From the NCBI RefSeq assembly GCF_920984665.1, contig NZ_CAKLBP010000004.1, positions 124,001 to 188,000 of the forward strand: a stretch of DNA of 64,000 bases, written 5' to 3'. The notes under the pieces are model-generated. The model searched no databases, was not told where the DNA came from, and was given only the letters and a program-made list of their open reading frames with translations. Source of the DNA: Pedobacter sp. Leaf170 (GTDB lineage: Bacteria; Bacteroidota; Bacteroidia; Sphingobacteriales; Sphingobacteriaceae). This document shows, piece by piece, positions 44,074-52,803 of the stretch. A program made the translations under genes and the position numbers. Position 1 is the first letter of the stretch. Each line of letters opens with the position of its first letter.

Positions 44074-44110
44074 CTTTAGAACTTTCAAATCTGTTTTTTA
44101 AATCTTAATT

Positions 44111-46975
44111 ATGAAACCATTTTTACAAGAAGTTGCCGAAGATTTAGTTAGCAGATTTGGAAATCAGCTGGCTAATTGTGCCATTGTTTTCAATAATAAA
44201 AGACCAGCTGCTTATTTGCAAAAGCATTTTGCAGATATAATTAAAAAGCCGTTTTTCAGTCCATCCTTTTTTACCATTCAGGAGTTTTTTGCATGCTCTA
44301 CAAATTATAAAATAGCCGATTTCTATTTGCAATTTTTTACGCTTCATAAAATCTATAATCAACTTTTGGTTGAAGAAAAGCTTGAAACCATTTCAAGTCA
44401 TAAATTTTTTCCTTTAGCAAAGATAATTTTAAGCGATTTTAACCAAATTGATGCTGATTTAGTTGATGCAGAAAAACTCTACCGCGATTTGGAAGACATT
44501 TCAGTTATCAATCAGGATTTTGATTATTTAAGTCCGGAGCAATATCAATTCCTTTCACAATTCTGGACGTCATACTCAGAAGGTAAACACAAAAAACAGC
44601 AAGAATTATTTATAAAAATGTGGCGCAGAATGCCAAAGCTTTATAACAAATTTCACGCTGTATTAAAAGAACAAGGCTATTTAACCAATGGTTCAGTTTA
44701 TCGCCACCTGGCGGATGATATTACAAGTCACCAGGAATTTATCTCAAATTTTGATAAAGGTAAAATCATTTTCGTCGGATTTAATGCTTTGAGTAGTGCT
44801 GAAGCAAAAATTTTTAGTCAGTTACAAGAAACAGATAAAGCGCTCTTTTATTTTGATGCAGATAGCTATTATTTAGATGATGCTTCGCAAGAGGCGGGAT
44901 TGTTTCTAAGAAAAAACCTCAACCTTTTAGGCTTAAGAAATGAATTTTCTGAAAAGGAAAGCTTAATGAAAACGGGCGAGCACAATGTTAATGTTTTCAA
45001 AGTTCAGGGACAATCGGCACAGGCAAAAATCCTGAATAATATTTTAGAAGAAGATTACACCAATGCAGAAACCGTTGGTAAAACAGTTGTGGTTCTGGCA
45101 GATGAGAGTTTGCTTATTCCAACGTTACAAACCATCCCTACAAATTATGATGGTGAGGCAATCGACCTTAACGTAACCATGGGTTTTGCACTATCAACCT
45201 CAAGTATTTTTGGTTTGGTTGATTTATGGTTAACCTGCCAACTGGAAATTTTGCAAGGCAATAAAGTAAGTTACAAAAATGTTGAAGCCTTTTTAACGCA
45301 TCCATTAACTGGCTTAACGCAAAAAATGCGTGATAAAATTTTAACTGCACTATTAGAAGAAAATCAGGTTGAAATAGAACACACTCGTTTATTGCGACAA
45401 AGTGGTTTTTTTGAAGTTTTTTATAAAAAAATCGATAATCCTCAATCGGTTGTGACCAATTTATTAGAGGTTCTGGATTTTGTTTTAACCAGATTATCAA
45501 ACGCAAAAACTTTAAAGAAAATTGATGCTGAACTTTTTGTAAAAACCATTCAGGAGTTAAACCGCCTGCACGACACCTTTAATTCACATATTGGTAAAGA
45601 AGAAATTCCTTTTGTTATTTACCTTGTGCAAAAATCGCTACAAGCCATTGCAGTTCCGCTTTCCGGCGATCCACTAAATGGTATTCAGGTTATGGGCTTG
45701 CTCGAAACCAGGAACTTAAATTTTGATAAAGTGGTTATTCTCGGTTTTAATGAAGGCATCATTCCTAAATCATCTATCGGCAATAGCTTTATACCAGATT
45801 CTATTCGAAGGGTTTATGGTTTGCCTGTTTTAGAAAATTTAGATGCCATCTCATCATACATGGTTTACCGTTTGATGCAAAGAGCGAAAAATATCAACTT
45901 TGTTTACAACAGTTTAACCGATGAATCTACATCGGGCGAAGCCAGCAGAATTTTAAAGCAACTGGAATATGAAAGCGGCTTTAATTTTACCTACCATGAA
46001 TTAAATCTCGAAGTAAAAACAGAGGAATTTAAAGCCGTTCAGATTGAAAAAACAGGAAATGCTTTTATTCAGGAAACGCTGCAAAAATATCTTGATAAGA
46101 AGAAAATTTTATCGCCTTCGGCGCTAACGCAGTACATTGCTAACCCGATTGATTTTTTCTTCAACTACATTGCAGGTATCAAAGAACCCAAGGAAATTAG
46201 TGCAGTTGTTGAGGCAAATGAAATTGGTTCAATTTTGCACAAGGTGATGGAATATTTTTACGAAGATTTAAGAAGTGCAGAGATTACTGAAGAAAGAATT
46301 AAAGAAAGGAAAAATTTAGTTCCTCAGTTAATTCAAAAAGCCTTTAATGCAGTAATGTTTAATCATGCTGACAAGGTGATGGAATATAAAGGCATGCAAA
46401 AGGTTATTCTTGCCATTGTTGATGCTTATGTAAACATTATTTTAAATCAGGATATTACGCAAACGCCGTTTACCATTATAAGTTTAGAGCAAAAAGTAGA
46501 GGCCGAAATCAGCTTCTCATTAAATGGAAAGCAAGAAAGTGTTAAAATTTTCGGTTATATTGACAGGGTTGATGTTAAGGATGGCATAACAAAAATTGTA
46601 GATTATAAAACGGGTAGTGATAAATTGGCATTTAAAGATGTTGATGAACTTTTTAATTCAAACGGTAAACATATCAACAAAGCACTGATACAAACCTTGC
46701 TTTATACCTATGCATACGAGCAATCTGCAGGCAAAACTTGTGTAGAACCAAATTTATATATCGTTAAAACAATGAACGACCCGATTAATGGCGGTGTTTG
46801 GTTTAAATCTAACCGACAGGTTTTAAAAGGCGATTTTTTAGAAGAAATTAAGCCTTTGTTTTTAGCCCGATTAAAAGAAAAACTTGCAGAATTATTTGGC
46901 GCACCGTATTTTAATGTCAGCGAAATACCTGATAATTATAAGTATTCGATCTATAAAACTTTGTTTGGGAAATAG
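44111..46975 (+). CDS. PD-(D/E)XK nuclease family protein (AddB-like)
   Basis: A 954-residue partner of the preceding helicase. An inactivated helicase-like N-terminal half (no Walker A is seen) leads to VVILGFNEGIIPKSS, typical of AddB, then SPSALTQYIANPIDFFFNYI, IGSILHKVMEYFYED and the nuclease core IDRVDVKDGITKIVDYKTG. The four-Cys iron-sulphur cluster of Bacillus AddB is not visible: no Cys flanks the nuclease core in the right pattern. It acts in break resection and recombination with the AddA-like subunit. Confidence 0.86.
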   Translation: MKPFLQEVAEDLVSRFGNQLANCAIVFNNKRPAAYLQKHFADIIKKPFFSPSFFTIQEFFACSTNYKIADFYLQFFTLHKIYNQLLVEEKLETISSHKFFPLAKIILSDFNQIDADLVDAEKLYRDLEDISVINQDFDYLSPEQYQFLSQFWTSYSEGKHKKQQELFIKMWRRMPKLYNKFHAVLKEQGYLTNGSVYRHLADDITSHQEFISNFDKGKIIFVGFNALSSAEAKIFSQLQETDKALFYFDADSYYLDDASQEAGLFLRKNLNLLGLRNEFSEKESLMKTGEHNVNVFKVQGQSAQAKILNNILEEDYTNAETVGKTVVVLADESLLIPTLQTIPTNYDGEAIDLNVTMGFALSTSSIFGLVDLWLTCQLEILQGNKVSYKNVEAFLTHPLTGLTQKMRDKILTALLEENQVEIEHTRLLRQSGFFEVFYKKIDNPQSVVTNLLEVLDFVLTRLSNAKTLKKIDAELFVKTIQELNRLHDTFNSHIGKEEIPFVIYLVQKSLQAIAVPLSGDPLNGIQVMGLLETRNLNFDKVVILGFNEGIIPKSSIGNSFIPDSIRRVYGLPVLENLDAISSYMVYRLMQRAKNINFVYNSLTDESTSGEASRILKQLEYESGFNFTYHELNLEVKTEEFKAVQIEKTGNAFIQETLQKYLDKKKILSPSALTQYIANPIDFFFNYIAGIKEPKEISAVVEANEIGSILHKVMEYFYEDLRSAEITEERIKERKNLVPQLIQKAFNAVMFNHADKVMEYKGMQKVILAIVDAYVNIILNQDITQTPFTIISLEQKVEAEISFSLNGKQESVKIFGYIDRVDVKDGITKIVDYKTGSDKLAFKDVDELFNSNGKHINKALIQTLLYTYAYEQSAGKTCVEPNLYIVKTMNDPINGGVWFKSNRQVLKGDFLEEIKPLFLARLKEKLAELFGAPYFNVSEIPDNYKYSIYKTLFGK

Positions 46976-46978
46976 GGG

Positions 46979-47140
46979 TTGGCTAAAGCCCATTTTTATG
47001 ATCTTAAGCCGTTGGTTGAAACCAACGGCAATAAATAGAAAACCAATCAATATAATGAAATCGCCAACTGCACTGTTCATTTCTTTGCCGTTGGTTTCAA
47101 CCAACGGATAAAAATTATTTCATATATTGGCTTTAGCCAA
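46979..47140. repeat. nested inverted-repeat cluster (BIME-like) upstream of the RAYT gene
   Basis: Outer arms TTGGCTAAAGCC (46979-46990) and GGCTTTAGCCAA (47129-47140) are exact inverted copies. Inside lie two hairpins, GCCGTTGGTTGAAACCAACG (47008-47029) and its reverse complement (47087-47107), distinguishable by their loops. The arrangement is that of paired REP sequences in opposite orientation, next to the transposase that would act on them. Confidence 0.85.
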
Positions 47141-47150
47141 AATATCCATT

Positions 47151-47585
47151 ATGTCGTATGTAAAAATTTGGGTTCACCTGGTGTTCTCAACAAAAAATCG
47201 ACATCCCTATTTAACCAAAAGCATCCGTTACAAAGTTCAAAATCATATAATTGAAAATTGTATAGAAAAATCTATTTTCTTAACCGCTATAAATGGACAT
47301 ACTGAGCATTTGCATTGTTTGATATCGTTAGGAAAAGAACAAACTATTGCAAAGACCGCACAACTGATTAAAGGAGAATCAGCTTATTGGATAAACAAAA
47401 ACAAACTAACTACTGATACATTTAATTGGCAGGATGATTATTTCGCTATATCTGTAAGTGAATCGCAATTAGAAATTGTAACAAGTTATATAAAAAACCA
47501 AGAGAAACATCATGCTAAAAAATCATTTGCAATGGAAGTAAAAGAATTCGCAGATAAGTATAAATTTGAAATACGAAACGAATAA
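47151..47585 (+). CDS. REP-associated tyrosine transposase / IS200-like Y1 transposase
   Basis: A 144-residue Y1 (HUH) nuclease. The HUH motif is GHTEHLHCLI with His53 and His55, and the probable catalytic Tyr113 lies in VTSYIKNQEKHH. ATG at 47151 gives MSYVKIWVHLVFSTKNRHPY, the family start. The upstream inverted REP-like hairpins and the absence of an accessory tnpB point to a domesticated RAYT or a solo IS200-type element. All active-site residues look intact. It begins 11 bp after the repeat cluster and ends 3 bp before the GNAT gene. Confidence 0.88.
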   Translation: MSYVKIWVHLVFSTKNRHPYLTKSIRYKVQNHIIENCIEKSIFLTAINGHTEHLHCLISLGKEQTIAKTAQLIKGESAYWINKNKLTTDTFNWQDDYFAISVSESQLEIVTSYIKNQEKHHAKKSFAMEVKEFADKYKFEIRNE

Positions 47586-47588
47586 AAA

Positions 47589-48146
47589 ATGCTAACCCTC
47601 AACTTCACAAAATTCCCTATCCTCGAAACGGAACGATTAATCCTTCGGGAACATGCCATTTCTGATGCGGAAACTTTATTCGCCATGCGAACCAATGAAA
47701 CGGTTATGAAATATATTGACCGTGAGAGGCCGAAAGATTTAGAGGAAATTAAAATATTCATTACCAAGTTTAACCTGGGTTTTGAAAACGGTGATAATTT
47801 AGCCTGGGTAATCGCTTTGAAAAAAAATCCGAATCAAATGATTGGCTCTATCGGTTATTGGCGAACGGATTTTGCAAATCACAGGGCGGAAATCGGCTAT
47901 ATGCTTCATCCCGATTATTGGCGAAAAGGAATTATTGCAGAAGCTTTGAAAAAAACGATTGATTTTGGTTTTCAAGACATCAACCTGCATACAATTAGTG
48001 CCAATATAAATGTAGACAACGATGCATCTCGACAAATGCTTATAAAACATGGGTTTTTAAAAGAAGCTCACTTTAAACAAGATTACTATTTTAGAGGGAA
48101 ATTTTTAGATAGCGAAATTTATGGATTACTAAATCCCAATCATTAA
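47589..48146 (+). CDS. GNAT N-acetyltransferase (RimJ/RimL type)
   Basis: A 185-residue acetyltransferase. The start FPILETERLILREHAISDAE and the acyl-CoA loop AEIGYMLHPDYWRKGIIAEAL, followed by ISANINVDNDASRQMLIKHGF, match the RimJ/RimL group, which acetylates protein N-termini or small molecules. Starting 3 bp after the transposase, it may depend on transcription from that gene. Confidence 0.87.
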   Translation: MLTLNFTKFPILETERLILREHAISDAETLFAMRTNETVMKYIDRERPKDLEEIKIFITKFNLGFENGDNLAWVIALKKNPNQMIGSIGYWRTDFANHRAEIGYMLHPDYWRKGIIAEALKKTIDFGFQDINLHTISANINVDNDASRQMLIKHGFLKEAHFKQDYYFRGKFLDSEIYGLLNPNH

Positions 48147-48309
48147 ATGTTTGGAGAAATAAACAAAATGTAATACAAAAACAACCTAAGTTAATGCACC
48201 GCGAAATTATATTTTAGCCTTTCGATAATAACAATCTAAATAAAAAGTAAAAAGCCAAATATTCCATCAAAACCAACCACAATTATTACAAAATACACGC
48301 ATTATAGCC

Positions 48310-48341
48310 TTTGGTTTCAATGCTTTTAATAATTATATTTG
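48310..48341 (+). promoter_or_regulatory. Bacteroidota-type promoter of pdhB
   Basis: TTTG at 48310-48313 and TATATTTG at 48334-48341 are separated by 20 bp and match the TTTG / TAnnTTTG consensus exactly. Transcription should start near 48347, 15 bases before the ATG. This is the best promoter in the window. Confidence 0.8.
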
Positions 48342-48362
48342 CCACCGTTATAAAAATTTACA

Positions 48363-49349
48363 ATGAGAGAAATCCAATTTAGAGAAGCACTACGCGAAGC
48401 CATGAGCGAAGAAATGCGTAAAGATGACCGCGTTTTTTTATTAGGTGAAGAAGTAGCAGAATATAACGGAGCGTACAAAGTAAGTCAGGGCATGCTTGAT
48501 GAATTTGGTGCGAAACGCATTATCGATACCCCGATTGCCGAATTAGGTTTCGCAGGTATTGCAACTGGTGCTGCAACAGCAGGCCTTATTCCAATTGTTG
48601 AATTTATGACATTCAACTTCTCATTGGTAGCTATCGACCAAATTATCAACGGTGCAGCTAAAATTTTATCAATGAGTGGTGGTCAGTTCTCATGCCCAAT
48701 GGTTTTTCGCGGCCCAACAGGTAATGCGGGCCAATTAGGTGCACAACACTCACAAAACTTCGAAAACTGGTTTGCTAATACTCCAGGTTTAAAAGTAGTC
48801 GTTCCGGCTACACCATACGATGCAAAAGGATTATTAAAACAATCTATTATCGATCCAGATCCAGTAATTTTTATGGAATCTGAAGTAATGTACGGCGATA
48901 AAGGTGATGTTCCGGCTGAAGAATATTATATCGAAATTGGTAAAGCAAAAGTAACCAAAGAAGGTACTGATGTAACCATTGTAACTTTCGGTAAAATGTT
49001 AACTCGCGTGGTTAACCCTGCTGTAGAAGAATTAACTAAAGAAGGTATTAATGTAGAAGTTATCGATTTACGTACTGTTCGTCCTATCGATTACGCCACA
49101 ATTATCGAATCTGTTAAGAAAACAAACCGCTTAGTAGTTGTAGAAGAAGCATGGCCATTAGCATCACTTTCTGGTGAAATTGCCTTTATGGTGCAAAAAC
49201 AAGCTTTTGATTATTTAGATGCTCCTGTTTTACGTATCACTTGTGCAGATGTACCACTTCCATACTCGCCAACTTTAATTGCAGCCAGCTTACCAAATGC
49301 TGAGAAAGTAATTAAAGCGGTTAAAGAAGTTATGTACGCAACAAAATAA
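48363..49349 (+). CDS. pdhB: pyruvate dehydrogenase E1 component, beta subunit
   Basis: A 328-residue transketolase-like subunit. MREIQFREALREAMSEEM, FLLGEEVAEYNGAYKVSQG, DTPIAELGFAGIATGAA and FRGPTGNAGQLGAQHSQ are all standard for 2-oxoacid dehydrogenase E1 beta. In Bacteroidota this sequence type is the pyruvate form, although the branched-chain form cannot be fully excluded. The alpha subunit is not next to it. Confidence 0.92.
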   Translation: MREIQFREALREAMSEEMRKDDRVFLLGEEVAEYNGAYKVSQGMLDEFGAKRIIDTPIAELGFAGIATGAATAGLIPIVEFMTFNFSLVAIDQIINGAAKILSMSGGQFSCPMVFRGPTGNAGQLGAQHSQNFENWFANTPGLKVVVPATPYDAKGLLKQSIIDPDPVIFMESEVMYGDKGDVPAEEYYIEIGKAKVTKEGTDVTIVTFGKMLTRVVNPAVEELTKEGINVEVIDLRTVRPIDYATIIESVKKTNRLVVVEEAWPLASLSGEIAFMVQKQAFDYLDAPVLRITCADVPLPYSPTLIAASLPNAEKVIKAVKEVMYATK

Positions 49350-49387
49350 ATTGTCATTCTGAACAAATCGAAGACAAAACATATACA

Positions 49388-49416
49388 AATCCTCCAAAGC
49401 AATTTGGGGGATTTTT
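49388..49416 (+). terminator. intrinsic terminator of pdhB
   Basis: AATCCTCCAAA pairs with TTTGGGGGATT around GCAA, followed by TTTT. Confidence 0.85.
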
Positions 49417-49424
49417 ACGTTATA

Positions 49425-49609
49425 CGTCATTTCAAGGCAGAAAGCAATCTTACTTTAATAAATAAATTCTGTATTTCAGTGGCAAATAATTTGAAAACCA
49501 ACCTTCAGTAATTCTTCGCCTTCAGTAGCCCCGCCATCCATTTCAATCTTTTTATAACTTTTGTATGCTCAAATTGTCGTCATTGCGAGGAGGAACGACG
49601 TGGCAATCT
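49425..49609. repeat. cluster of degenerate repeats before the DUF1801 gene
   Basis: Three pieces lie here. A decayed CGTCATTTCAAGGCAG...GCAATCT arm spans 49425-49450. An inverted mosaic-repeat word (AGTAGCCCCGCCATCCATTT, 49524-49562) follows. A single-arm CGTCATTGCGAGGAGGAACG ... CAATCT copy spans 49578-49609. They fill most of the 403-bp gap; no gene is seen. Confidence 0.7.
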
Positions 49610-49752
49610 TTTTCGTTGGTATGACAAAAAAGTATCTCCATTCCTGTCAGGTTTATTTTACAAAAACCTGTGCAAAAAACGCAGTGCGGTTCTTACTCAA
49701 ACCCAAAAAACCAAACGATAATTTTTATATTAGCTCAGCAAAAATTATTATT

Positions 49753-50124
49753 ATGGAGAAAATAGAGCCAAAAACCATCGATGAATATATTGCATTATTT
49801 CCTGCTAAAACGCAAGAAATTTTACAGCAGATTAGAGAAACTATTCATAATGCGGTGCCAAACGCTACAGAAGTAATCAGCTATAAAATGCCGGCTTTTA
49901 AGCAAAATAGGGTTTTAGTCTATTTTGCTGCCTATAAAAAACACATTGGCTTCTATCCTACTGGTTCAGGCATCGAGGCTTTTCAACACGAATTTGGAGA
50001 TTATAAATGGAGCAAAGGTGCAGTTCAGTTTCCAATTGATAAACCAATGCCGCTGGATTTGATTGCAAAAATAACCAAATTTAAAGCGCAAAGAGATTTA
50101 ATGAAGGCAGAGGAGAAAAAATAA
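49753..50124 (+). CDS. DUF1801 (YdhG-like) protein
   Basis: A 123-residue cytoplasmic protein. Translation should start at 49753 (MEKIEPKTIDEYIALFP), because the longer frame reads through a repeat copy. The DUF1801 signature is clear: PNATEVISYKMPAFKQNRVL, VYFAAYKKHIGFYPTGSG and KWSKGAVQFPIDKPMPLDLI. The fold is related to the iron-binding frataxin-like YdhG group; function is unsettled. Confidence 0.88.
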   Translation: MEKIEPKTIDEYIALFPAKTQEILQQIRETIHNAVPNATEVISYKMPAFKQNRVLVYFAAYKKHIGFYPTGSGIEAFQHEFGDYKWSKGAVQFPIDKPMPLDLIAKITKFKAQRDLMKAEEKK

Positions 50125-50146
50125 ATGTTTAAATTTTACGCTTTGT

Positions 50147-50245
50147 AGCCCTTCATAGCAGCAAAAACTTAAGTTATCTAAACGGGATTGAAGCGGCATC
50201 TCCCGATTTTTCATCGGGAATATAGCGTAAAGCCCGACGGACCAT
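50147..50245. repeat. mosaic repeat with TCCCGATTTTTCATCGGGA hairpin
   Basis: GGGATTGAAGCGGCATC followed by the hairpin TCCCGATTTTTCATCGGGA (50201-50219) and TATAGCGTAAAGCCCGACGG. It is related in word content to the other mosaic repeats of the window. It lies between the DUF1801 gene and tex. Confidence 0.6.
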
Positions 50246-50371
50246 CATAAAATCTTCTGTTTTTGCTTTCCAAAAAATAAATCTAAAACATTCAAGTCTT
50301 AGTACACTTAAAGATTAAATACTCAAAATTTAAGGTGGAAAAATCATTTCTAAAAATCCTTAAATCCTGAT

Positions 50372-50379
50372 TAGCTTTG
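50372..50379 (+). promoter_or_regulatory. -7 element of tex
   Basis: TAGCTTTG matches TAnnTTTG, with TTTC at 50347 (21 bp upstream) as a weak -33. ATG at 50398 follows 18 bases later. Confidence 0.5.
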
Positions 50380-50397
50380 CCGCATTAATTTTTGAAT

Positions 50398-52689
50398 ATG
50401 CTAACTCACCATAAAATAATTGCAGCCGAACTAAAAGTTGCAGAAAAACAAGTAAGCGCAACAGTAAACTTATTAGATGAAGGCGCAACCGTTCCGTTTA
50501 TTTCGCGTTACCGTAAAGAATTAACCGGAAGTTTAGATGAAGTTCAGGTTGCCGCAATACGCGATAGAGTTTTACAATTACGGGATTTAGACAAACGCCG
50601 CGAAGCGATTTTAAAATCGATGACCGAATTGGGTAAACTTACACCTGAACTCGAAAAGCAGATTAATGAAGCCGAAACCATTTCATTTTTAGAAGATATT
50701 TATTTGCCTTTTAAACCAAAACGCAAAACCCGTGCTTCGATGGCGAAAGATAAAGGCTTAGAACCTTTAGCTTTGCAAATTTTCGACCAACAGAATTTTG
50801 ATTTAAATGCTGCGGCAGATAAATTTATAGATGCTGAAAAAGGCGTAAATACGCTGGATGAAGCCTTAGCGGGCGCTCGGGATATTATTGCTGAAATGAT
50901 TTCGGAAAATCTTGAAGCACGCACCAAAATGCGCACTTATTTCCAGGAAAAGGCCGAATTTAAATCGGAAGTTATTAAAGGAAAAGAAGAAGAGGGTATT
51001 AAATATAGGGATTATTTTGAGTGGACTGAACCAGTCAAAACGGCCGCATCTCATCGAGTTTTAGCCATGCGCCGTGGCGAAAAAGAACTGATTTTACGCT
51101 TAGATGCACTACCACCAGCTGAAGGAGCTTTATCAATTTTAGAAAACCAGTTTATTGCCGGAAATAACGCTGCATCTAAACAAGTGCAACACGCCTTAGA
51201 AGATGGTTATAAACGTTTGTTAGAGCCTGCAATGGAAACTGAGCTGCGGGTTTTTACTAAACAAAAAGCTGACGAAGAGGCCATTCGAGTTTTCGCAGAA
51301 AATGCTCGTCAGTTGTTGTTGGCTGCACCAATGGGACAGAAAAATGTTTTAGCGATTGACCCTGGTTTCCGTACAGGTTGCAAAGTAGTTTGCTTAGATA
51401 AGCAAGGCAAACTTTTGGAAAATACGGCCATTTACCCTCATACCGGACAAGGAAATGTAAAAAATGCTGAAACTACGCTTGTGCAGCTTTGCGAAAAGCA
51501 TAATATAGAAGCTATTGCAATTGGTAATGGAACTGCTGGAAGAGAAACGGAATCTTTTGTGCGGAATTTAAATTTACCAAATGTTACAATTGTGATGGTT
51601 AATGAAAGTGGTGCTTCGATTTATTCAGCTTCGGAAGTTGCCCGTGAAGAATTTCCAACTCAGGATATTACCGTTCGTGGTGCGGTTTCAATTGGCCGCC
51701 GTTTAATGGACCCTTTAGCAGAATTGGTAAAAATTGATCCAAAATCAATAGGTGTAGGGCAATATCAGCATGATGTTGACCAAAACAAATTACAGGCTAG
51801 CCTGGATGATACCGTAATTAGTGCTGTAAATGCGGTTGGTGTAGAATTAAATACAGCTTCGAAACAAATTTTAGCCTATGTTTCTGGCTTAGGACCAACG
51901 TTAGCACAAAACATAGTAGATTATAGAAATACAAACGGAGCTTTTAAAAACCGCGAAAGTTTGAAAAAAGTTCCACGTTTAGGCGGTAAAGCTTATGAGC
52001 AAGCAGCCGGTTTTTTACGTATTCGCAATGCAGAAAATGTTTTAGATACAAGCGGCGTTCACCCAGAGCGATATGCTGTGGTTGATAAAATGGCTAAAGA
52101 TTTAGGCACCACCGTTTCTGCATTAATGAAAGATACAACTTTGCAAAAGCAGATTAAATTGCAACAATACGTTACAAATGAAATCGGCCTACCAACACTA
52201 ACAGATATTTTGAAAGAGTTAGCAAAGCCCGGCCGCGACCCGCGTGAACAATTCGAAGCCTTCAGTTTTACGGATGGCATAAATGAAATTGCTGATTTAC
52301 GAATCGGCATGAAGTTGCCTGGAATTGTAACCAATATTACCAATTTCGGCGCTTTTGTAGATATCGGCGTTCACCAGGATGGTTTGGTTCACACCAGTCA
52401 GCTGGCAAACCGTTTTGTGGCAAATCCAAACGATATTGTTAAAGTACACCAAAAGGTTGAAGTTACGGTTATGGAAGTAGATGCTGCCCGTAAAAGGATT
52501 TCTTTATCGATGAAGACTGAAAATAATCCGAAGTTGGGAGTCGGAAGTCCGAAGTCTAAAGAACAAAAGCCAAGGCAAGATTTTAAACAGAACAATTCAA
52601 AACCTAATTTTAAGCCTAAGCATGAACAAAAAGATGCTGATGGAGATTTACAGGAAAAATTAGCGAAGCTGAAAGGTATGTTCAAATAG
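50398..52689 (+). CDS. tex: Tex family RNA-binding transcription accessory protein
   Basis: A 763-residue protein. ATG at 50398 (MLTHHKIIAAELKVAEKQV) is preferred to an in-frame TTG two codons earlier. Order of domains: N-terminal helical Tex region with VPFISRYRKELTGSLDEVQV, a YqgF/RNase H-like domain (LAIDPGFRTGCKVVCLD), helix-hairpin-helix motifs (VDYRNTNGAFKNRESLKKV), and a C-terminal S1 domain (GIVTNITNFGAFVDIGVHQD). The Gln/Lys-rich tail holds a short repeat-coded stretch, LGVGSPKSKE. Tex binds RNA and assists transcription elongation and stress tolerance. Confidence 0.95.
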   Translation: MLTHHKIIAAELKVAEKQVSATVNLLDEGATVPFISRYRKELTGSLDEVQVAAIRDRVLQLRDLDKRREAILKSMTELGKLTPELEKQINEAETISFLEDIYLPFKPKRKTRASMAKDKGLEPLALQIFDQQNFDLNAAADKFIDAEKGVNTLDEALAGARDIIAEMISENLEARTKMRTYFQEKAEFKSEVIKGKEEEGIKYRDYFEWTEPVKTAASHRVLAMRRGEKELILRLDALPPAEGALSILENQFIAGNNAASKQVQHALEDGYKRLLEPAMETELRVFTKQKADEEAIRVFAENARQLLLAAPMGQKNVLAIDPGFRTGCKVVCLDKQGKLLENTAIYPHTGQGNVKNAETTLVQLCEKHNIEAIAIGNGTAGRETESFVRNLNLPNVTIVMVNESGASIYSASEVAREEFPTQDITVRGAVSIGRRLMDPLAELVKIDPKSIGVGQYQHDVDQNKLQASLDDTVISAVNAVGVELNTASKQILAYVSGLGPTLAQNIVDYRNTNGAFKNRESLKKVPRLGGKAYEQAAGFLRIRNAENVLDTSGVHPERYAVVDKMAKDLGTTVSALMKDTTLQKQIKLQQYVTNEIGLPTLTDILKELAKPGRDPREQFEAFSFTDGINEIADLRIGMKLPGIVTNITNFGAFVDIGVHQDGLVHTSQLANRFVANPNDIVKVHQKVEVTVMEVDAARKRISLSMKTENNPKLGVGSPKSKEQKPRQDFKQNNSKPNFKPKHEQKDADGDLQEKLAKLKGMFK
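52528..52557 (+). repeat. GGAAGTCCGAAGTC word repeat inside the tex tail
   Basis: CCGAAGTTGGGAGTCGGAAG then TCCGAAGTC is made of near-copies of a GAAGT-C-GGA word of the kind seen in intergenic simple repeats. In frame it codes for PKLGVGSPKS at the start of the disordered tail. Confidence 0.55.
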
Positions 52690-52712
52690 GTTTTAATTCG
52701 TCGTTTTACTTC

Positions 52713-52794
52713 CGTCATTGCGAGGCACCGTTTGTCCCGTTTTTTCGGGAAAGCAATCTCTTATAAGTGAGATTGCTTCTGCCTCGCAATAACG
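52713..52794. repeat. CGTCATTGCGAGGCAC repeat with nested CCCGTTTTTTCGGG hairpin
   Basis: The left arm is split after GAGGCAC by CGTTTGTCCCGTTTTTTCGG GAA, a hairpin; the right arm (52768-52794) is nearly intact. It lies between the convergent tex and 52804 genes. Confidence 0.84.
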
Positions 52795-52803
52795 GACTAA
52801 AAC

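Noticed and set aside
49561-49752. Longer N-terminus for the DUF1801 protein
   Set aside because: The extra 64 codons read through a single-arm repeat and have no similarity to the family; the protein starts properly at 49753.
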